Source of the DNA: QYOJ01 sp043810345
GTDB lineage: Bacteria; Bacteroidota; Bacteroidia; Bacteroidales; FEN-979
NCBI GenBank assembly: GCA_043810345.1
Contig: JBDROF010000056.1
Location: 1 to 64,000 of the forward strand
Direction: 5' to 3'
DNA: 64,000 bases
Positions within the stretch are counted from its first letter, which is position 1, and every line of letters begins with the position of its first letter. Below are positions 42,235-50,800 of this stretch, one piece after another. The position numbers and the translations under genes were made by a program. The notes beneath the pieces were generated by a model, which did not search any database, had not been told where the DNA came from, and was given only the letters and a program-made list of their open reading frames with translations.

Positions 42235-42838
42235 AGGATTTCAGGGCGTTGATGAAAAACTGGGGAACCACCTGTTTTCGTTCCTTCAGGATCTGACTGT
42301 ACGTCTCTTCGGATAGCTGGAAGATCTCACGGATCATCGGTTTTGCTACCACCGGGAAGATGCTCAGAGAGAGCACGTTCAACCAGATGTGGAACGGCTC
42401 CATATCAAGTTGATACTCTTTTTTTATCTGTGATCTCAGATGCTCCATCAGCTGCGCCGGATTGATCTCGGTTTTTTCGAAGATCGCTTTCAGCTGTTCA
42501 GGCCGTTCATAGAAGCCGTTTAGGATGAACCACGGGATGTAGGAATTCTCAGTGATCATATCCAGGTAGTTGGTCAGGAAAGCCTGGATCTTTTCCATCA
42601 GAGGCATGTCGGAGAAGAAGATCTCTTTGACCCGGCCCATGATTTTGGAGAAGGCATCCTGAAAGACCGCCTCAAAGAGGTTCTCTTTACTCCGGAAATA
42701 ATAGTGCAACAAGGCTTTGTTGATCCCTGCTTCATCAGCGATTTACTGCATCCTTGCTCCTTCAAATCCTTTCCGGTGGAATACCTTTTTAGCTGCTTCC
42801 AGGATCTTCTCTTCCGTTGCCTGCTGAGAATTAACCAT
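42212..42838 (-). pseudogene. TetR/AcrR-family regulator with an in-frame nonsense codon in the DNA-binding domain
   Basis: From ATG 42838 the frame reads MVNSQQATEEKILEAAKKVF, then HRKGFEGARMQ, followed by TAA (42745-42743, codon 32), and continues without further stops as IADEAGINKALLHYYFRSKE, a textbook TetR helix-turn-helix, to 42212. Almost all relatives have Glu or Asp at the stop, so GAA to TAA is the likely change. A shorter frame (166 residues) starts downstream at a TTG but lacks helix 1-2 of the DNA-binding domain. As the first gene of the exporter operon it would normally repress it. With the stop it should be inactive unless read through or corrected. Confidence 0.8.
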
Positions 42839-42974
42839 ATGATTTAACTATCCGGATTAATCATTAAGTTTAACCAGGTGGTCAAAAATAATAATAATTT
42901 CAATACGCCAAATTTTTTTAGTTCTTTTTCGAGTCACCGGGTCACAAAATCGAAAGATAAAGAGGTTAACGAAT

Positions 42975-43002
42975 AGCGAAAAGCGAAAAGCGAAAAGCGA
43001 AA
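42975..43002. repeat. 7-bp tandem repeat (agcgaaa) x4
   Basis: Four exact copies of agcgaaa lie in the 241-bp space between the tetR relic and the acetyltransferase relic. Apart from this and an AT-rich stretch I see nothing in that space. Confidence 0.85.
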
Positions 43003-43079
43003 AAAATCTTGTTATTAAGAAATAGCAATTCACGCCTTAATGACTTGTCAAACAAATTGTTTTCAAGTAGGTTTGAACT

Positions 43080-43613
43080 GTGAATGAAAAAGATTCGATG
43101 ACCGGGGATTTTGAACGTTACCTGAAGGTTCTGGGAATTCGCAGAAAGAAACCGGGATACGGGGAACTTGTACAAATAGTACGTAATCATGTCATGAGGG
43201 TTCCTTTTGAGACCATTTCAAAGCTGTATTACCTGCGGACAATTGGCCTCAAAGAGATTCCACCACTCAATCTATTCCTCGACGGCATTCCCCGCCATGG
43301 GTATTTGATGAAACCTGCCCCAAGGCATGTTGAAGAGTTTGAACACGCTGTTTCATCCTCCTTTCGGCCTGATGCCACGTTCATGAATTGCCTCCTGCTT
43401 GTTCGCTTCGGTGCCGTTTATTCCCGGTCAATTCAGAATATGATGCTGATTGAGGCGAAAGGGAAAAAGGTAACAAGAAAATCACTCCACACCATGGAAG
43501 AGTTGGTTGATGCCATCGAACAGATATTTTCCATCCCTCCGGCTGTTTCGCAGGTAGCATTGGAGGGATTGCCCATGAATCGTGACCCGTGGCCCGTGAT
43601 TGGTGGCCCGTGA
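43080..43613 (+). pseudogene. Arylamine N-acetyltransferase-like gene with a large internal deletion
   Basis: The frame gives 177 residues from GTG 43080. The N-terminus (FERYLKVLGIRRKKPGYGEL, then VRNHVMRVPFETISKLYYL) matches the opening of NAT-family enzymes. After LNLFLDGI the sequence jumps to PRHGYLMKPAPRHVEEFEHA and SSFRPDATFMNCLL, text from the last third of the family. About 100 residues between, which hold the catalytic Cys-His-Asp, are absent without a frame change (junction near 43288-43297). The 3' end runs into a word repeat, so its last codons are not ancestral. An active enzyme is not expected. Confidence 0.65.
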
Positions 43614-43638
43614 CTCGTGACTCGGTGACCTGTGATTG
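43581..43638. repeat. Short-word repeat (gtgacccgtggcc) at the end of the acetyltransferase relic
   Basis: Words gtgacccgtggcccgtga, ggtggcccgtgactcgtgac and tcggtgacctgtga follow one another in 58 bp, and supply the final dozen codons and stop of the relic. Confidence 0.6.
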
Positions 43639-43666
43639 TCAACGGCCAACATGTAAGCCGGTCTGT

Positions 43667-45331
43667 CTACTTCGGAATTTTAATCTTCTGCCCAGGACGC
43701 AGCCGGTTTGCGTTGGTGATTTTGTTCAGCTTCTTGATCTCGCTAACGGTGCAGTTGTATTTCTGGGCAAGGTCCCAGAGGTTATCTCCGGATTTGATGG
43801 TGTAGATAATGTAGGTAGAAGAGCTGGCAGAAGATCCGGAAGAACCCGATGGCCCGGCACTTCTTGAGCCGGATACCTTTAATTTCTGGCCAGGATAGAT
43901 GGTCGTTTTTGAGAGGTTGTTCCATGTTTTTATCTGATTTACTGAACAACCATATTTACCGGCGATCAATCCAAGATTCTCACCCCGTTTCACCGTGTGA
44001 TAAGCTGGAGAAGGTGTTGGAGCAGGGGTGTTGCTGGAATAGTTAGAGCTGGTTGCAGGCATCGGTCCGGATCCATTATAGACAATCAACCTTTGTCTTG
44101 GATGTATGGTATTGGAGCGGAGGTTATTCATGCTCTTGAGCTGCGACACGGTCATACGGTACCGGCTGGCAATCAGTCCAAGGTTATCACCACTTTTAAC
44201 GATGTAATACTGGGTTGCTCGCTTGCTCTCTTCCACGATCTTTTCAAGAGAGTCACGTTCCAGGGCTTGTTTGGTTTTGTAGGCATAGATATTGGCCTCA
44301 TTGGTAATATAGTCCCCTACATCCTTCTTTCGCATACGGAGGAAATAGGGATTTTCAGGCCCGGCAGGAATGATGCCCTGTTTATAGGCTGGATTGAGGA
44401 ACGCGATCTCGTCTTTTGGAATTCCAAGCATCTCAGAGATCTGGTCAAAGGTCAGGATATCGCGGATGGTTACAGTATCGATCTCATAATGGAGGACAGT
44501 GGGTTCTTCCGCTGCAATATTGTGTTCATCCGCATACATCATCACATAGCTTGCCGCTATGAACGCAGGCACATAGGAACGGGTCTCCCTGGGAAGGTAG
44601 GGGTAGATCACCCAGAAGTTTTTATGACCACCGGAGCGGCGGATTGCTTTGTTCACATTGCCCGCACCGGAGTTGTAGGCAGCCAGAGCCAACGACCAGT
44701 TGCCATAAATGTCATAGAGATCCTGCAGGTGCTCACAGGCAGCGATGGTTGATTTATAGGGATCAAACCGGTCATCTACCAGCGACGTGACTTTCAGTCC
44801 GTATACTTTTCCGGTTCCATACATGAACTGCCACAATCCTTTGGCTCCGGCCCGGGAATTAGCGGTAGGGTTGAGCGCCGATTCAATCACGGCCAGGTAT
44901 TTCAGTTCCAGGGGCATATTGCGCCTGTCAAGCTGTTCTTCAAAGAGGGGGAAATAGAGTTCGGCCAACCCCAGGATGCGACCGGTCATTGCCCGCTTTT
45001 TATAGGCATATAACTCGATGAACTGTTTCACCTGGTTGTTATAAATGTATTCAAAAGGAGTCTGATCATTCATGGCTAGGATCCTGTCGCGGATAACCGA
45101 ATCCGGGAAATAGGGGATGGCCGCAGAGGAGTAATCTTTCAGAGAGTGGACTTTTCCATAGCCATTACTCTCGAAGATGGTGAGGAGAGAGAGGCTATCC
45201 AGCATCGAAGCAACCGGATCATCTTCTATCAGGACAAATGAAAACGTGGAATCAGTCACAGTCGTGTCCTGTGCATGTGATAAGGCTGAAAAAAGAGGTA
45301 GAAGAAGGAGCAAACATCTTAGTTGTTTCAT
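43667..45331 (-). CDS. MltD-type lytic transglycosylase with three LysM domains
   Basis: The 554-residue secreted enzyme has a Sec signal (MKQLRCLLLLLPLFSALSHA). Residues about 110-260 form the transglycosylase domain: LPLELKYLAVIESALNPTAN with catalytic Glu in VIES, RAGAKGLWQFMYGTGKVYGL and LALAAYNSGAGNVNKAIRR. Three LysM peptidoglycan-binding repeats follow, each beginning YxVKSGDNL or similar (about 375-420, 440-480, 505-552), with Ser/Gly/Pro linkers. The arrangement equals MltD. It probably cleaves murein in the periplasm. A TATTTTTG promoter box lies 42 bp upstream. Confidence 0.92.
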   Translation of the reverse strand: MKQLRCLLLLLPLFSALSHAQDTTVTDSTFSFVLIEDDPVASMLDSLSLLTIFESNGYGKVHSLKDYSSAAIPYFPDSVIRDRILAMNDQTPFEYIYNNQVKQFIELYAYKKRAMTGRILGLAELYFPLFEEQLDRRNMPLELKYLAVIESALNPTANSRAGAKGLWQFMYGTGKVYGLKVTSLVDDRFDPYKSTIAACEHLQDLYDIYGNWSLALAAYNSGAGNVNKAIRRSGGHKNFWVIYPYLPRETRSYVPAFIAASYVMMYADEHNIAAEEPTVLHYEIDTVTIRDILTFDQISEMLGIPKDEIAFLNPAYKQGIIPAGPENPYFLRMRKKDVGDYITNEANIYAYKTKQALERDSLEKIVEESKRATQYYIVKSGDNLGLIASRYRMTVSQLKSMNNLRSNTIHPRQRLIVYNGSGPMPATSSNYSSNTPAPTPSPAYHTVKRGENLGLIAGKYGCSVNQIKTWNNLSKTTIYPGQKLKVSGSRSAGPSGSSGSSASSSTYIIYTIKSGDNLWDLAQKYNCTVSEIKKLNKITNANRLRPGQKIKIPK

Positions 45332-45372
45332 CTGAGTGAGGATTTTGGAGTATATATTATACCAGGTTCCTG

Positions 45373-45380
45373 CAAAAATA
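45373..45380 (-). promoter_or_regulatory. Bacteroidetes -7 box (TATTTTTG) for the MltD-type gene
   Basis: Minus-strand TATTTTTG, 42 bp ahead of the start codon. The rest of 45332-45501 shows only weak inverted repeats. Confidence 0.4.
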
Positions 45381-45501
45381 GATCAATATGGCCTCTGTTG
45401 TTGGATGGTCAATGATTTTGATTAACATCGGATTGTTAATTAACCAATCCCCATTTTCAAACGTTGGGCATGGGAAAAAAGTGCCCGTGAGAAGGGTATT
45501 C

Positions 45502-46362
45502 TCAAATGTATTCGACATGAATGGTCACTTCTGTGGAGTCGAACGGCTTTTTGATGCCATGCTCGATCTGATCGCACAGATCGTGTGCCTCTTTCACGGT
45601 CATATCCCTGGGTACATTCAGATGAAAATCGATATACCGGAAGTTCCCGGCTTTTCGTGTCCGGAGGTTATGGTAGTCGATCTTCCCCAGGCAGTGGCTT
45701 TTTATAGTCTGGCGAATTGTTTCTACGTCTTCTTCAGGCAGGGCAGTGTCCAGCAACGGACCATAGGCTTTATGGAGAAGGTTGTACGACTCTTTCAGGA
45801 TCAGGAGAGCTACCAGAATAGCTACCACAGGATCAAAAAAATGATAGCCGGTTATCCAGATAAGCGCCAGTCCGACCGCTACACCAATCGATGTATACAC
45901 ATCGGTTTTCAGATGGAGTGCATCTGCCTCCAGAGCGATCGAATCTGTTTCTCGGGCAACTTTATAGATTTTCTGTGACACAAACGTATTGACAACCGCA
46001 GATATGGTCATGACCACGACTCCAATCCAGATGGAATCAATAGCCTCGGGATGAATGATTTTTTTTACAGCCTCATAGATGATCCAGAAGGCAGCTACAA
46101 AAATGAGGATGGCCTCCACTACGCCTGAGATGTTTTCAAATTTTCCGTGGCCGTAAGGGTGTTTTAAATCTGCAGGCCGGCCGGAGATCCTGACAGAGAA
46201 AAAGGCAATGACTGCAGCCAGGAGGTCCATAAAGGAGTGAATCGCCTCGGAGATGATACTGACCGACCCACTGATTACCCCCACCACCACTTTCATGATG
46301 ATCAGTAAGGAGTTTGATAAGATAGAGAGACGGGCAACAGCCACTTTCTTCTTCACATCCAT
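45502..46362 (-). CDS. Cation diffusion facilitator (metal efflux) transporter
   Basis: The 286-residue CDF protein exports divalent metals by proton antiport. Six helices with the site-A ligands HSFMD (helix 2) and HLKTD (helix 5), the loop DLKHPYGHGKFENISG after helix 2-3, and a cytoplasmic C-terminal domain (about 205-286; VETIRQTIKSHCLGKIDYHN, RYIDFHLNVPRDMTVKEAHD). The H-x3-D/H-x3-D ligand set is that of zinc- or iron-type CDFs (FieF-like); the metal is not decided. A TACTTTTG box lies 11 bp ahead of the start codon, implying a very short leader. Confidence 0.92.
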   Translation of the reverse strand: MDVKKKVAVARLSILSNSLLIIMKVVVGVISGSVSIISEAIHSFMDLLAAVIAFFSVRISGRPADLKHPYGHGKFENISGVVEAILIFVAAFWIIYEAVKKIIHPEAIDSIWIGVVVMTISAVVNTFVSQKIYKVARETDSIALEADALHLKTDVYTSIGVAVGLALIWITGYHFFDPVVAILVALLILKESYNLLHKAYGPLLDTALPEEDVETIRQTIKSHCLGKIDYHNLRTRKAGNFRYIDFHLNVPRDMTVKEAHDLCDQIEHGIKKPFDSTEVTIHVEYI

Positions 46363-46372
46363 GGCTTTACTA

Positions 46373-46380
46373 CAAAAGTA
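46373..46380 (-). promoter_or_regulatory. Bacteroidetes -7 box (TACTTTTG) for the CDF gene
   Basis: Minus-strand TACTTTTG just upstream of the CDF start, back to back with the deiminase promoter. Confidence 0.45.
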
Positions 46381-46402
46381 GATGTTTTTTTTCCGAAACT
46401 AC

Positions 46403-46410
46403 TATCTTTG
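46403..46410 (+). promoter_or_regulatory. Bacteroidetes -7 box (TATCTTTG) for the peptidylarginine deiminase gene
   Basis: TATCTTTG lies 31 bp before ATG 46441, supporting that start over the in-frame codon at 46408, which overlaps the box. Confidence 0.5.
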
Positions 46411-46440
46411 TGGCGAGTATCACCAATCCTCCAGTTCATC

Positions 46441-48519
46441 ATGATAACCCGACATCTGACCCGACCAGGAATTGTGTTTATGGCCCTCCTGTCCTTTGCG
46501 CTATCATCCACTCTTCCTGTTATTTCCATCGCTCAGGACTCTCCTGATGCTCCTGAAAAATTAACCCATTGGCTTACGCCCGAAGAGATGACCCGTCTCG
46601 ATGAGATCGGGATGGCATTTGTGGAAACCGACCCACCTGCCTCTCCGATCAGGAACGTAGCCGAATTTGACCATATGCAGGGAGTCCTTGTTCGTTATCC
46701 CTTTGGGATTCCGGTTGCCCTGATCAAGGAGATGGCTGAAGACGAGATCATGGTTACCACCATTGTCAACAGCACATCCCAGCAAAATTTGGTGATCAAT
46801 CTATACGTTTCCAACGGGGTGGATACCAGTCACTGCAATTTCCTGATTGCCGGTACCAACTCTTACTGGACCCGGGATTATGGTCCATGGTTTGAATCTG
46901 ACAGTGCCAACCAGATCGGAATCATTGATTTTCCTTACAACCGTCCCCGGCCTCTGGATGATGAGATTCCGAAAAAGGTAGCTGATATGCTGGGGATCCC
47001 ATGGTTTGGCATGAACCTGATCCATACCGGGGGCAATTACATGACAGATGGGTATGGTAACTCTGCTTCAACCACGCTGGTGTGGGAAGAGAATCCGCTG
47101 CTAACCCACGAGCAGGTAGCGGAAAAGGTACTTGATTACCTGGGCATTGAAGAATACCATGTGGTGCCCGATCCCAACGGGACCTACATCGACCACATTG
47201 ACTGCTGGGCGAAGTTCATGGCCCCTGACAAGATCCTTGTACGATCCGTACCTCCCTCTCATCCACGGTATACTTACATTGAACTGGCAGCTGCGTACTG
47301 GGCAACACAAACCTGTGCCTATGGATATAACTACCAGGTCTATCGGACATATACACCAAATAACCAACCCTATACAAATTCTATGATCCTGAATAAGAAA
47401 GTGTTGGTCCCTATTATGAATAGCATCTGGGACGACAGTGCCCTCAGCGTTTACCAGGCTGCTATGCCAGGCTACGAGGTGATTGGCATCATCGGGAATC
47501 CTTCTACTCCTTGGGAGCCAACAGACGCATTGCACTGTCGAGCCAAAGGGATCGCCGATGTAGGATTACTTTACATCCGGCATTATCCGCTTTATGGAGA
47601 GTATCCCTGTGAAGAGAATTATGTCATCGATGCCGAGTTGATTGTTTGCAGCGATACTACGGTTATCAATGATTCTGTTCTGATCCATTACCGGGTAAAT
47701 GGTGGTTCCTGGTTGACTACTAATATGGTGAACACCTCAGGCAGTTTCTATTCCGGCATCATTCCGAAACAACCCGGAGAAAACACCATTGATTATTGCC
47801 TGACCGCTGCCGATCATTCAGGAAGGCATGCGAATGCACCTTATATCGGGGAACCTGATCCATTTCAGTTCAATACGGTTTATACCAACATCACAGCGAT
47901 ACCGGACACCCTTTGGTTTCTGACACTTGAAGACTGCCTGTATGGAAAGGTCACGATGCTGCACAACTATACCATGGGGCCAATTATGATCAATTTCATT
48001 GAAACCGAAGGATATACATCTGACTTCTCCTGGTTTGTGACGGATCCTCCTGTTTGTCCATACACCATTGCCAGCGGCGGAACCGATTCGATCCGGGTGA
48101 TCATCCCTCTTCCGGTACTGGATAATTCCGGGATTTTCGTCTTTGATACGCTGACCATCATTACATCGGTCGATACCATCCACGTTATCATCATGGTAGA
48201 TGATTCACTGCTCATTACATCAACACCCGACCTGACTCAAATTCCTGATCATCTCGGCCACTGTTATCCTAATCCGGTTTCGGATCAGACGGTCATTCCG
48301 TTTACCTTATCCGCTGATGGAGGTGTGATCTTGGAAGTGGTGGATATGGATGGCAAGGTGGTCCGTACTCTGCTGGATGCAAACCTGTTACAGGGAGTTC
48401 ATCAGGTTTCCTGGAATGGAACAAATGTCAGGGGACAAAAAGTTCCCGGAGGGGTTTACATATACCGTCTGAAAACCACACGTAGCGTTCAGGCACACCG
48501 GATGGTGGTGATCAGGTAG
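46441..48519 (+). CDS. Secreted peptidylarginine deiminase (PPAD-like) with T9SS sorting domain
   Basis: The 692-residue protein deiminates arginine to citrulline, as in Porphyromonas gingivalis PPAD. Order: signal peptide (1-31), catalytic domain (about 45-395), Ig-like domain (395-480), an extra beta domain (about 485-600) and a C-terminal sorting domain beginning HCYPNPVSDQTVIPF and ending GGVYIYRLKT, typical of type IX secretion. Catalytic residues fall at Asp146 (YWTRDYGPW), His252 and Asp254 (YIDHIDCW) and Cys366 (TDALHCR). Arg168 and Arg170 (YNRPRP) are the pair that in PPAD binds a substrate C-terminal carboxylate. Spacings D-R-R-H-D nearly equal those of PPAD. The extra beta domain is an addition. 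Plain agmatine deiminases lack the signals and the arginine pair. It overlaps lysS tail-to-tail by 8 bp. Confidence 0.9.
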   Translation: MITRHLTRPGIVFMALLSFALSSTLPVISIAQDSPDAPEKLTHWLTPEEMTRLDEIGMAFVETDPPASPIRNVAEFDHMQGVLVRYPFGIPVALIKEMAEDEIMVTTIVNSTSQQNLVINLYVSNGVDTSHCNFLIAGTNSYWTRDYGPWFESDSANQIGIIDFPYNRPRPLDDEIPKKVADMLGIPWFGMNLIHTGGNYMTDGYGNSASTTLVWEENPLLTHEQVAEKVLDYLGIEEYHVVPDPNGTYIDHIDCWAKFMAPDKILVRSVPPSHPRYTYIELAAAYWATQTCAYGYNYQVYRTYTPNNQPYTNSMILNKKVLVPIMNSIWDDSALSVYQAAMPGYEVIGIIGNPSTPWEPTDALHCRAKGIADVGLLYIRHYPLYGEYPCEENYVIDAELIVCSDTTVINDSVLIHYRVNGGSWLTTNMVNTSGSFYSGIIPKQPGENTIDYCLTAADHSGRHANAPYIGEPDPFQFNTVYTNITAIPDTLWFLTLEDCLYGKVTMLHNYTMGPIMINFIETEGYTSDFSWFVTDPPVCPYTIASGGTDSIRVIIPLPVLDNSGIFVFDTLTIITSVDTIHVIIMVDDSLLITSTPDLTQIPDHLGHCYPNPVSDQTVIPFTLSADGGVILEVVDMDGKVVRTLLDANLLQGVHQVSWNGTNVRGQKVPGGVYIYRLKTTRSVQAHRMVVIR

Positions 48520-50029
48520 TCCGTTTTTCAGGCCGCATCTGCGGGAAAAACAGTACATCCTGAATGGATGGCTGGTTGGTCATGATCATGGTCAGCCGGT
48601 CGATTCCAATACCCATGCCAGCCGTTGGAGGCATACCATATTCCAGTGCTTTCAGGAAGTCTTCATCCAACACCATCGATTCTGTGTCACCACGCTTGCC
48701 GAGCTCCAGCTGAGCTTCAAATCGTTCCAGCTGATCAATCGGGTCATTGAGCTCTGAGAAGGCGTTACACAACTCTTTCCCGTTACAGATTGCCTCAAAC
48801 CGCTCCGCGAGACCTTCCTCTGTACGATGCTTTTTAGCTAGAGGTGACATCTCAACAGGATAATCCATGATAAAGGTAGGCTGGATCAGGTTTGGTTCAC
48901 ACTTCTCTCCGAAGAGCTCATCAATGATCTTGCCTTTAGCCATGGTAGGGTTTACCTGCACGGTCAGCTCTTTGGCGGTCCTGCGCAACGCCTCCTCATT
49001 CATCCCGGAGATATCCACTCCGGTGTAGTGTTGAATGACTTCATACATGGTATACCGTTTCCACGGACGTTTGAAATCGATCAGGTGATCGGCAACCTGT
49101 ATCTCCGTCTTTCCATGCAGATCCAGGGCGATCTGTTCCACCATCTCCTCTACCAGATCCATCATCCAGAGATAATCTTTATAGGCTACATAAAGCTCCA
49201 TCTGGGTAAATTCCGGATTATGGAAGCGGTCCATTCCTTCGTTTCTGAAATCTTTCGAGAACTCATAGACTCCGGGGAATCCCCCAACGATCAACCGTTT
49301 CAAATACAGCTCATTGGCGATCCTGAGATAGAGGGTCATGTCGAGCGTGTTATGATGGGTGGTGAAAGGTCGTGCCGCAGCACCTCCGTAAAGAGGTTGC
49401 AAGACAGGGGTTTCCACCTCGAGGTAGTGTTTGGCGTTCAGGAAATCCCGCATCGAATTGATCAACCGGGTACGCTTGACAAAGACCTCCCGGACATGCG
49501 GATTCACAATCAGGTCAACATACCGCTGGCGGAACCGTTGCTCGGGATCGGTAAAGGCATCGAATACGGCATCCTCTTTCTCTTTGACTATCGGAAGGGG
49601 CTTCAGTGATTTGCATAAAAGTTTCAGAGAGGTAATATGAATGGTGATCTCACCCATCTTAGTGATGAATACAAACCCGGTGATCCCGATGATATCTCCT
49701 ATGTCCAGGTGACGTTTGAATATGGTATTGTACAGGGTTTTGTCTTCACCTGGACAGATCTCATCCCGTTTGGCATAGATCTGGATCCTTCCGGTCTCGT
49801 CCTGAATTTCAGCAAACGAAGCCGCACCCATGATTCTGCGGCTCATGATTCGTCCGGCGATACTGATATCCTGGTATAGCGTGTTGTCGTCAGGAAAATT
49901 TTGCTTGATCTCCTGTGCAGTCACGTTCACTGCAAAGGCCTCCGGGGGGTAAGGGTCGATGCCGAGGTTCACCAATTCCTGCAGCGAATCCCGCCGGATC
50001 TGTTCCTGTTCAGACAATGAATGTTCCAT
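48512..50029 (-). CDS. lysS: Lysyl-tRNA synthetase, class II
   Basis: About 505 residues from ATG 50029 (MEHSLSEQEQIRRDSLQELV); a TTG 18 bp upstream is within the promoter box and is rejected. The enzyme charges tRNA-Lys. The N-terminal OB fold binds the anticodon (ISIAGRIMSRRIMGAASFAE), followed by class II motif 1 (YVDLIVNPHVREVFVKRT), motif 2 (FRNEGMDRFHNPEFTQMELY) and motif 3 (MGIGIDRLTMIMT). Ordinary length, own promoter, convergent with the deiminase gene. Confidence 0.96.
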   Translation of the reverse strand: MEHSLSEQEQIRRDSLQELVNLGIDPYPPEAFAVNVTAQEIKQNFPDDNTLYQDISIAGRIMSRRIMGAASFAEIQDETGRIQIYAKRDEICPGEDKTLYNTIFKRHLDIGDIIGITGFVFITKMGEITIHITSLKLLCKSLKPLPIVKEKEDAVFDAFTDPEQRFRQRYVDLIVNPHVREVFVKRTRLINSMRDFLNAKHYLEVETPVLQPLYGGAAARPFTTHHNTLDMTLYLRIANELYLKRLIVGGFPGVYEFSKDFRNEGMDRFHNPEFTQMELYVAYKDYLWMMDLVEEMVEQIALDLHGKTEIQVADHLIDFKRPWKRYTMYEVIQHYTGVDISGMNEEALRRTAKELTVQVNPTMAKGKIIDELFGEKCEPNLIQPTFIMDYPVEMSPLAKKHRTEEGLAERFEAICNGKELCNAFSELNDPIDQLERFEAQLELGKRGDTESMVLDEDFLKALEYGMPPTAGMGIGIDRLTMIMTNQPSIQDVLFFPQMRPEKRTT

Positions 50030-50044
50030 GGAGTAAAATTTGCG

Positions 50045-50052
50045 CAAAGATA
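50045..50052 (-). promoter_or_regulatory. Bacteroidetes -7 box (TATCTTTG) for lysS
   Basis: Minus-strand TATCTTTG, 16 bp ahead of the lysS ATG, in the short gap after recO. Confidence 0.45.
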
Positions 50053-50074
50053 TAGAAAAGGGATGAATTGGTTC

Positions 50075-50800
50075 TCAGGAGAGTACTGTATGGAGGATCT
50101 CATGTGACCGGATCTCTTTAAATCCCGGGAGGTGAAGGCGGTAGAAATGGAGGATCTTATCCAGCAGTAGTGATCGGATCTTTGCCGGAAAAGAGAGCAG
50201 GGAAAGTTGATCCAGATCTGTTTTAATCAGTTGAAAAAACCAGCCACTCTCTTGCTCATCCAGACAGTCATCCGGGGAGGAGTAAAGAGGATGAAAACAA
50301 CCTTCCCGTAAATGGAAGAACCGGTTATAATCTGTTCGGTTTCCCTGGGGCTGAAATCCCAAAAACCGGCTGAGTTTAATGGCAAAAAGGAGGTGAAAGT
50401 TTGAAACAGGTTCTTCGACTGTATCAAGCAGAATGAACCCATTCCAAAGGAACTCAAAGAGAGCGGTATTTGCCTCTTCTTCACGGATTGTACGGTAGAT
50501 CAATTCGGCCAGGAACAATGCAATCGAACTTTTTCTGATATCAGATGAGATGGAATGGGTGGGCGTTGCCAGACTGACCTCCTTCACCGGGTGTAGGGAG
50601 CTCTTCTCCTTATGGTAAACAACCAGATCAAGCAAGGTCAATGGTTGAAAAAGGGCTGGTTTGGTTTTCGCTTTCTGGCTTCGGATCCCTTTCAGTAAAT
50701 AAGATTGTAATCCAAATGTCTCGGTATAGACTTTAACAATTAAACTGGATTCTGAGTATTTGACCGAATGGAGGACAATCCCCCTGGTTTTATAAAGCAT
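50075..50800 (-). CDS. recO: DNA repair protein RecO
   Basis: The 241-residue protein works with RecF and RecR to load RecA on gapped DNA. The N-terminal OB fold begins MLYKTRGIVLHSVKYSESSL and continues YTETFGLQSYLLKGIRSQKA, the standard RecO opening; a helical C-terminal domain follows. The zinc cysteines of some RecO proteins are not evident, as in other Bacteroidetes. Its ATG shares one base with the porZ stop (TGATG), so recO is translationally coupled to porZ. Confidence 0.9.
   Translation of the reverse strand: MLYKTRGIVLHSVKYSESSLIVKVYTETFGLQSYLLKGIRSQKAKTKPALFQPLTLLDLVVYHKEKSSLHPVKEVSLATPTHSISSDIRKSSIALFLAELIYRTIREEEANTALFEFLWNGFILLDTVEEPVSNFHLLFAIKLSRFLGFQPQGNRTDYNRFFHLREGCFHPLYSSPDDCLDEQESGWFFQLIKTDLDQLSLLSFPAKIRSLLLDKILHFYRLHLPGFKEIRSHEILHTVLS

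Noticed and set aside
42212..42712. 166-codon TetR-like frame taken as a complete gene
   Set aside because: It begins inside the helix-turn-helix; the missing N-terminal part is present upstream in the same frame behind a single stop codon.
45388..45978. 196-codon plus-strand frame
   Set aside because: Shadow of the CDF transporter gene on the other strand.
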